NCBI GenBank assembly: GCA_039714835.1
Contig: JBDLIN010000138.1
Span: 1-10,043, forward strand
Length of the DNA: 10,043 nt
Source of the DNA: SZUA-22 sp039714835
Lineage (GTDB): Bacteria > Bacteroidota > Ignavibacteria > Ignavibacteriales > Melioribacteraceae
Reading direction: 5' to 3'
Below are positions 6,280 through 10,043 of the stretch, piece after piece. Position 1 is the first letter of the stretch. Every line of letters begins with the position of its first letter. The position numbers and the translations under genes were made by a program. The notes under the pieces were generated by a model. That model did no database searches and had not been told where the DNA came from. It saw nothing but the letters and a program-made list of their open reading frames with translations.

Positions 6280-8253
6280 ATGGCTTTCAGAGAACTTGCC
6301 CATGAAGAAATTGTTGCTTTAGAAAACAACGGCTGTTTTTGTGATAATTGGGATTCAGTGATGGTAGCTGAATCATTTGAAACGGATAGAATTCGTAACT
6401 CTACATTTTCCGGTCATATCAAAATAGGAAGTATGACTGACACAAAGGAACTTCCGGGTAATCGGAAAATAAAGTCAGGCATTTACAATTCTTCATTACA
6501 CAATACCGAAGTTGGAAATAATACATATATAAGTAATGTAAAAAACATTGCTAACTATATTGTTGAAGAGAATGTTCAAATTGAAAATGTTGACAGTATA
6601 ATTGTTGATGGTACAACAACCTTTGGTAACGGAACTGAATTAGAGATATTAAATGAAGGGGGAGGTAGGGAGCTAAAAATCTTTGATCAGTTAACTTCTC
6701 AGATTGCTTACTTAATAGTTTTGTATAGGCACGATAAGCAATTCATTGAAAAGTTGGAAAGTATGATTGGGAAGTATGTTGATAATAAAAAATCAGATGT
6801 TGGTTATGTTAAAAAAGGAAGCAGCATATATAATTGTGGACAAATTAAAAATGTGTATGTTGGTGACTATGCAGCCATTTCTGGCTCACTGAAATTGGAA
6901 GAAGGATCTGTAATAAGTTGTTCTGAAGCACCAACATTTGTTGGTTTCGGGGTAAGTGCAAATGATTTCATAATTCATTCTGGCAGTAAAGTGGATGGCG
7001 GTGCTATAATCGATAAATGTTTTATTGGTCAGGGAGTGAAAATATCGAAACAGTTTTCCGCTGAGAATTCCGCTTTCTTTGCAAATTGTGAAGGTTTCCA
7101 CGGAGAGGCAGTTTCACTTTTTGCCGGACCTTATACAGTGTCGCATCACAAATCTACCTTGCTGATTGCTGGATTGTATTCATTTTACAATGCAGGCAGC
7201 GGTACTAACCAAAGTAACCATATGTATAAGTTAGGACCTTTACATCAAGGTATAATGGAACGAGGAAGTAAAACAGGATCATTTAATTATTTATTGTGGC
7301 CATGTCGAGTGGGGGCATTTTCTGCTTGTATTGGTAAGCATTACGCCAATTTTGATGCTTCCGATTTCCCTTTCTCATATATTTCAGAAGAAGATGGATT
7401 AACCGTACTAACTCCTGCTATGAATTTACTTACTGTTGGAACTAAAAGAGATAGTGAAAAATGGGGTAAGAGAGATAGAAGAAAGGATCCGAACTTGCTA
7501 GATCTTATCAACTTTGAATTGTTTAGTCCATATACTGTTGGTAAAATGGTTAAAGCGCAAAGTATATTGAAAGAGCTGAAAGAAAATGCATCCCGGGATC
7601 AAGAATACGTTTCATATAATGGATTAAAGATCAAGAGACTTATGATACGTACTACCTCAAAATATTATGAAATCGGAATTTCAATTTTCATAGGGAAGGT
7701 ATTATTCTCAATGTTGAATGAATTGTCATCTGATAATATCATTGATGATCTAAAGGCTAAATTTATTGATACTGATGATATATATTCAGGTGAATGGACC
7801 GATATTGCAGGTATGATAACTTCAGTTAACAAAGCGAATGAATTAATAAATTCAATTAATACAGATCAGGTTAGTACTGTGGATGAACTTAGATCTGCAT
7901 TGAATGAAATACATAATTCATATTCTATCGGTGAAAGAGTTTGGTGGCAGAAATTAGTAGAAAACCGATTCGGGATAAAAATAAATGAGATAAATGCTGA
8001 AATAATAACTCAAATAATTAATGATTGGGTTAAGAACTCAACAAAGCTGAACAATATGATTGCAAAGGATGCACAAAAAGAATTCGATTCTTTTGCTATG
8101 ATTGGATTTGGAATTGATGGTAATGAAGATGTTAAAAGATCAGACTTTTTATCAGTCAGAGGTGATTATGATACAAATAGTTTTGTTAAATCGTTAAATT
8201 CAGAAATTGAAGAATTTCAGATAAAAGCAGAAAACATCCTGAAAATGATCTAA
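6280..8253 (+). CDS. DUF4954-like protein with left-handed beta-helix region, function unknown
   Basis: This 657-aa cytoplasmic protein has no signal peptide or membrane segment. It matches what I recall of the DUF4954 family of Bacteroidetes and relatives. Two stretches (about 45-125 and 174-285) show the imperfect hexapeptide rhythm of a left-handed beta-helix (e.g. NTEVGNNTYISNV, FIGQGVKIS), split by a helical insert (134-172). A very well-formed block follows (272-368) with GFHGEAVSLFAGPYTVSHHKS, NQSNHMYKLGPLHQG and WPCRVGAFSACIGKHYANFD. It is rich in His, Cys and Asn and may hold the active site. Residues 400-657 are mostly helical. The beta-helix resembles LpxA/GlmU-type acyl- and nucleotidyltransferases acting on sugar substrates. 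The gene starts 9 nt after nagB, with its ribosome site AGGAG overlapping the nagB stop codon, so the two are translated together. A role in amino-sugar phosphate metabolism is inferred from context alone. Confidence 0.75.
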   Translation: MAFRELAHEEIVALENNGCFCDNWDSVMVAESFETDRIRNSTFSGHIKIGSMTDTKELPGNRKIKSGIYNSSLHNTEVGNNTYISNVKNIANYIVEENVQIENVDSIIVDGTTTFGNGTELEILNEGGGRELKIFDQLTSQIAYLIVLYRHDKQFIEKLESMIGKYVDNKKSDVGYVKKGSSIYNCGQIKNVYVGDYAAISGSLKLEEGSVISCSEAPTFVGFGVSANDFIIHSGSKVDGGAIIDKCFIGQGVKISKQFSAENSAFFANCEGFHGEAVSLFAGPYTVSHHKSTLLIAGLYSFYNAGSGTNQSNHMYKLGPLHQGIMERGSKTGSFNYLLWPCRVGAFSACIGKHYANFDASDFPFSYISEEDGLTVLTPAMNLLTVGTKRDSEKWGKRDRRKDPNLLDLINFELFSPYTVGKMVKAQSILKELKENASRDQEYVSYNGLKIKRLMIRTTSKYYEIGISIFIGKVLFSMLNELSSDNIIDDLKAKFIDTDDIYSGEWTDIAGMITSVNKANELINSINTDQVSTVDELRSALNEIHNSYSIGERVWWQKLVENRFGIKINEINAEIITQIINDWVKNSTKLNNMIAKDAQKEFDSFAMIGFGIDGNEDVKRSDFLSVRGDYDTNSFVKSLNSEIEEFQIKAENILKMI

Positions 8254-8286
8254 AAACTGTATTTACTAGTAGTAATATGTTAAAAT

Positions 8287-8330
8287 ACTGAACAGCTTTT
8301 GAATAGTTTATATAGTAAAAGCTGTTCAGT
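8287..8330 (+). terminator. 14-bp perfect hairpin ending the ACP-nagB operon
   Basis: ACTGAACAGCTTTT (8287-8300) pairs without mismatch to AAAAGCTGTTCAGT (8317-8330), with a 16-nt AT-rich loop. It lies 33 nt after the DUF4954-like stop codon. The tail (GTAATTTATT) is U-rich but broken. A smaller palindrome TTACTA-G-TAGTAA (8263-8275) comes just before. A terminator or 3'-end stabiliser is the simplest reading; symmetry means it could also work on the other strand. Confidence 0.65.
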
Positions 8331-8419
8331 GTAATTTATTAATTATTCTATTGATTGAAAACTTAATAATAGTTTATAGTATATATATTTTCTAATTATT
8401 AAAAGCTATTTATCAAATG

Positions 8420-8492
8420 AGGGCATTTAACTTATTAGGGCATAAATATTTAGCTTGACTTTTAGCTAAAAATTTATTAATAAATAGCTAAA
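8420..8492 (+). promoter_or_regulatory. Possible promoter with repeats, upstream of the nucleotidyltransferase gene
   Basis: TTGACT (8455-8460) stands 17 nt before TAATAA (8478-8483), a modest promoter match that would start near 8490 and leave a leader of about 170 nt. Two AGGGCAT direct repeats (8420-8426, 8437-8443; period 17) lie just upstream, where an activator could bind. TTTAGCTA (8461-8468) and its inverse TAGCTAAA (8485-8492) flank the -10. The palindrome ATTTATTAATAAAT (8472-8485) covers the -10. AGCTATTTAT (8404-8413) also repeats inverted at 8480-8489. Regulatory function is inferred. Confidence 0.35.
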
Positions 8493-8566
8493 GCATTTTA
8501 CTCTTATCCCCTTGAGAAATTTATTCTAATATTTGGTTGGATCCTATTCCGTCACACTTAGCAACA

Positions 8567-8580
8567 ACTCCCAGGGGAGT
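8567..8580 (+). other. Short GC-rich inverted repeat in the leader
   Basis: ACTCCC (8567-8572) and GGGAGT (8575-8580) form a 6-bp inverted repeat with a 2-nt centre. It is one of few GC-rich spots in this intergenic region. The loop is too tight for the full stem as RNA, and a 5-bp stem with 4-nt loop is possible. It could be a protein-binding site or a small leader hairpin. Confidence 0.3.
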
Positions 8581-8582
8581 AA

Positions 8583-8601
8583 TTGAAAAATATATTTTCA
8601 A
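8583..8601. repeat. Inverted repeat TTGAAAA-N5-TTTTCAA
   Basis: A perfect 7-bp inverted repeat with a 5-nt centre (ATATA) lies just before, and overlaps, the 20-bp-period direct repeat at 8596-8633. It has the size and symmetry of a dimeric regulator site. AT-richness raises the chance of coincidence. Confidence 0.35.
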
Positions 8602-8633
8602 AATGACTTAAATTGTTTAAAAATGAGTTAAAT
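8596..8633. repeat. Two near-identical 18-bp units at exactly 20-bp spacing
   Basis: TTTCAAAATGACTTAAAT (8596-8613) and TTTAAAAATGAGTTAAAT (8616-8633) match at 16 of 18 positions with a period of 20 bp, about two helical turns. This places both copies on the same DNA face. The second copy ends 28 nt before the nucleotidyltransferase start codon and just before its ribosome site. A tandem operator is the likeliest reading; a leader RNA signal is the alternative. Confidence 0.5.
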
Positions 8634-8661
8634 AGATGAATTAGAAAGGAAGAGATCTTCT

Positions 8662-9591
8662 ATGTCCTCAATAATAAGAAGTAATATTTGGGGAATAATA
8701 CTAGCAGGGGGTGATGGAGTTAGATTAAAAAATTATTTAGCTAGGGAATTTCATTTTTCAAAACCAAAACAATTTTGTAATATTATCGGAACTCGGTCCT
8801 TATTCAAGCACACTTATGATCGAGCTTCGATGATTATACCGAAAAATCAAATTATTACTGTCATTACGGATAAACAGTTCGGATATATTGAAAATGAAAT
8901 AGATGAATTTAACCTTGACCTAATTGTTAGTCAACCTTCCAATAAAGATACTGGCCCCGCTATGTTGCTCCCTATAATGAAACTCTATCAGAATGATCCT
9001 AATTCCATTATAGCCTTTTTCCCATCTGATCATTTTATACTTGAAGAAAGAACATTTTTAGATCATATAGAAGAATCAATTGAATTTGTATCTATTCATG
9101 ATGATAATATTATACTTTTAGGTATTAAACCTTATTGCTATACTGAAAGTTATGGATACATTGTGCCTGGTGAGGTGATTTCCCACTCTGGGATGAGGTC
9201 AATAAATAAAGTTAATATTTTCTTAGAAAAGCCGAACCTTGCGAGTTATAAAGGTCAGATCTCAAATGCTTTTCTTTGGAATTCGATGGTCATAGTCGGT
9301 AAGTGTAAAACTTTCATCAAAGTAATTCAGAGATCATTACCGAATATGTTTATGCTGTTCAAAAATTTATTCAAAGAAAGTGAACGTAATAATAATTACT
9401 TATCATATATGTCTTTATTTAATAGTATTCCAAAAATTAATTTTTCAAAAGATATTTTAGAAAAAATTGTTGAGAACTTATTAGTAATGAATGTAGAAGA
9501 TGTATTTTGGAGTGATTGGGGAGAAGAGGAAAAAATTTTGTACACATTAAGCAAATTGGAAGAAATGAATGAAGTTAAAATTTTTGCATAA
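8662..9591 (+). CDS. Divergent mannose-1-phosphate guanylyltransferase-like sugar nucleotidyltransferase
   Basis: This 309-aa cytoplasmic protein belongs to the GT-A nucleotidyltransferase family that makes nucleotide sugars such as GDP-mannose. Motifs occur in the proper order: LAGGDGVRL (14-22), KPKQF (34-38), NKDTGPAML (94-102, at the place of RNTAPAI), FPSDHFI (120-126, in place of PADHxI), ESYGYI (162-167), FLEKP (187-191), LWNSMV (205-210) and WSDWGEEEKIL (283-293). Several usual residues differ: Val20 for Thr in GxGTR, and Met209 for Gly in WNSG. It lacks the C-terminal isomerase domain of long ManC forms and is shorter than typical ones (about 350 aa). It may have an altered substrate or be regulatory. 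AAAGGA (8645-8650) precedes ATG. A receiver-like gene follows after 39 nt, probably in the same operon. The family is clear, but the substrate is not. Confidence 0.8.
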   Translation: MSSIIRSNIWGIILAGGDGVRLKNYLAREFHFSKPKQFCNIIGTRSLFKHTYDRASMIIPKNQIITVITDKQFGYIENEIDEFNLDLIVSQPSNKDTGPAMLLPIMKLYQNDPNSIIAFFPSDHFILEERTFLDHIEESIEFVSIHDDNIILLGIKPYCYTESYGYIVPGEVISHSGMRSINKVNIFLEKPNLASYKGQISNAFLWNSMVIVGKCKTFIKVIQRSLPNMFMLFKNLFKESERNNNYLSYMSLFNSIPKINFSKDILEKIVENLLVMNVEDVFWSDWGEEEKILYTLSKLEEMNEVKIFA

Positions 9592-9630
9592 TTAAAAACA
9601 GAAATGAATTTTAAATAAAGGGGTCAAATT

Positions 9631-10043
9631 ATGAAACACAATTATAATATATTATCATTCGAAAGGGATGATTCACAAGAGAAGCTTTTGGAATCTTCAA
9701 TTAAATCAACTTCTGTACAATTCAAATTTAAAAGAGTAACAAATTGGAATGAATACACTAAAGAATTAATGAAAGAATCTTTTGACTGCATATTATGTGA
9801 TGAAGATACTTTAAAGGATTCTGAAAAAAGAAATATAGTTAAATATGCAAAAGAGATAACACCATTTACACCATTTATACATTTATCTTCATTAAGTGAA
9901 GAAGATATTGATGAAGAGATAGAGAAGAAAAGCAAATTATCTTATTATTTCTCTAAAAATAATTTAAGAGATGTTACATCTAAAATTATTGAATCAAAGT
10001 CAGATTCAAGGCAAAACTCTATTATCTCAAACTATTGGGGATA
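9631..10043 (+). CDS. Receiver-domain-like signalling protein, cut by the window end
   Basis: The frame stays open from ATG at 9631 to the window edge (137 codons), with ribosome site AAAGGGG (9617-9623). Residues 5-120 read as a divergent response-regulator receiver domain. ILSFERDD (7-14) fits strand 1 plus the acidic pocket (Glu11, Asp13/Asp14). FDCILCDED (51-59) has Asp57 at the phosphorylation place. FIHLSS (82-87) supplies the Ser/Thr switch, and YYFSKNNL (105-112) the conserved Lys109. One pocket acid is Arg12, so phosphorylation may be weak. The composition is strongly Lys/Glu/Ser-rich. The chain continues past residue 120 into a further segment, so it is probably a multidomain regulator or hybrid kinase with output beyond the window. 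Co-transcription with the nucleotidyltransferase (39-nt gap) suggests control of polysaccharide or surface sugar synthesis, which is inferred. Confidence 0.6.
   Translation, partial: MKHNYNILSFERDDSQEKLLESSIKSTSVQFKFKRVTNWNEYTKELMKESFDCILCDEDTLKDSEKRNIVKYAKEITPFTPFIHLSSLSEEDIDEEIEKKSKLSYYFSKNNLRDVTSKIIESKSDSRQNSIISNYWG

Noticed and set aside
6886..7101. Antisense open frame inside the DUF4954-like gene
   Set aside because: It lies opposite beta-helix coding sequence and has no supporting start signal or family similarity.
8417..8458. 13-codon open frame that could be a leader peptide
   Set aside because: No ribosome site precedes it, it lies upstream of the likely transcription start, and it has no run of a single regulatory amino acid.
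8254..8661. Possible riboswitch or small RNA gene in the intergenic region
   Set aside because: Apart from the terminal hairpin and short repeats there is no multi-stem structure or conserved riboswitch core that I can recognise.
9642..9935. Antisense open frame of 97 codons, Ser/Leu-rich
   Set aside because: It is the complement of the Lys/Glu-rich receiver-like gene starting at 9631, which has a ribosome site and receiver motifs and stays open to the window end.

Overview
The window is AT-rich and encodes genes on the + strand only. It most likely comes from a member of the Ignavibacteria or a nearby FCB-group (Bacteroidetes/Chlorobi) lineage. The main clue is the C-terminus of the first protein: an NYPNPFNPSTKI motif, then a beta-sandwich ending in KKMILLR. 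This is the type IX secretion (T9SS) sorting-domain style common in Ignavibacteria. A DUF4954-like protein and the general codon and base use fit the same group. The assignment rests on family recognition, not on a search.

Region 1 (1-2750) holds two envelope or secreted proteins. A secreted metallophosphoesterase (81-1859) has a purple-acid-phosphatase-like layout and a T9SS tail that carries a GC-rich palindrome read in frame. A small outer-membrane beta-barrel (2111-2644) follows. Its promoter is well formed (TTGACA-17-TATATT), with a perfect TGTGA-N6-TCACA site about 80 bp upstream of the expected start. Each gene is followed by a stable hairpin.

Region 2 (3038-8330) is a tight four-gene operon with gaps of 15, 23 and 9 nt. 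It encodes an acyl carrier protein, a full-length fused ADP-forming acyl-CoA synthetase, glucosamine-6-phosphate deaminase (NagB, with catalytic and allosteric residues at E. coli positions), and a large DUF4954-like left-handed beta-helix protein. A 14-bp perfect hairpin closes it. Acyl activation, acyl carriage, an amino-sugar phosphate enzyme and a fold typical of sugar N-acyltransferases sit together. This suggests an undescribed amino-sugar acylation/deacylation or carbon-nitrogen salvage module, which is the most interesting content of the window.

Region 3 (8331-10043) starts with about 330 nt of non-coding DNA dense in direct and inverted repeats, including a near-identical 18-bp unit repeated at exactly 20 bp. 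It leads into a divergent mannose-1-phosphate guanylyltransferase-like protein (8662-9591). After that comes the start of a receiver-domain-like regulatory protein that runs off the window (9631 onward).

No tRNA, rRNA, CRISPR array, insertion sequence or phage gene was recognised.
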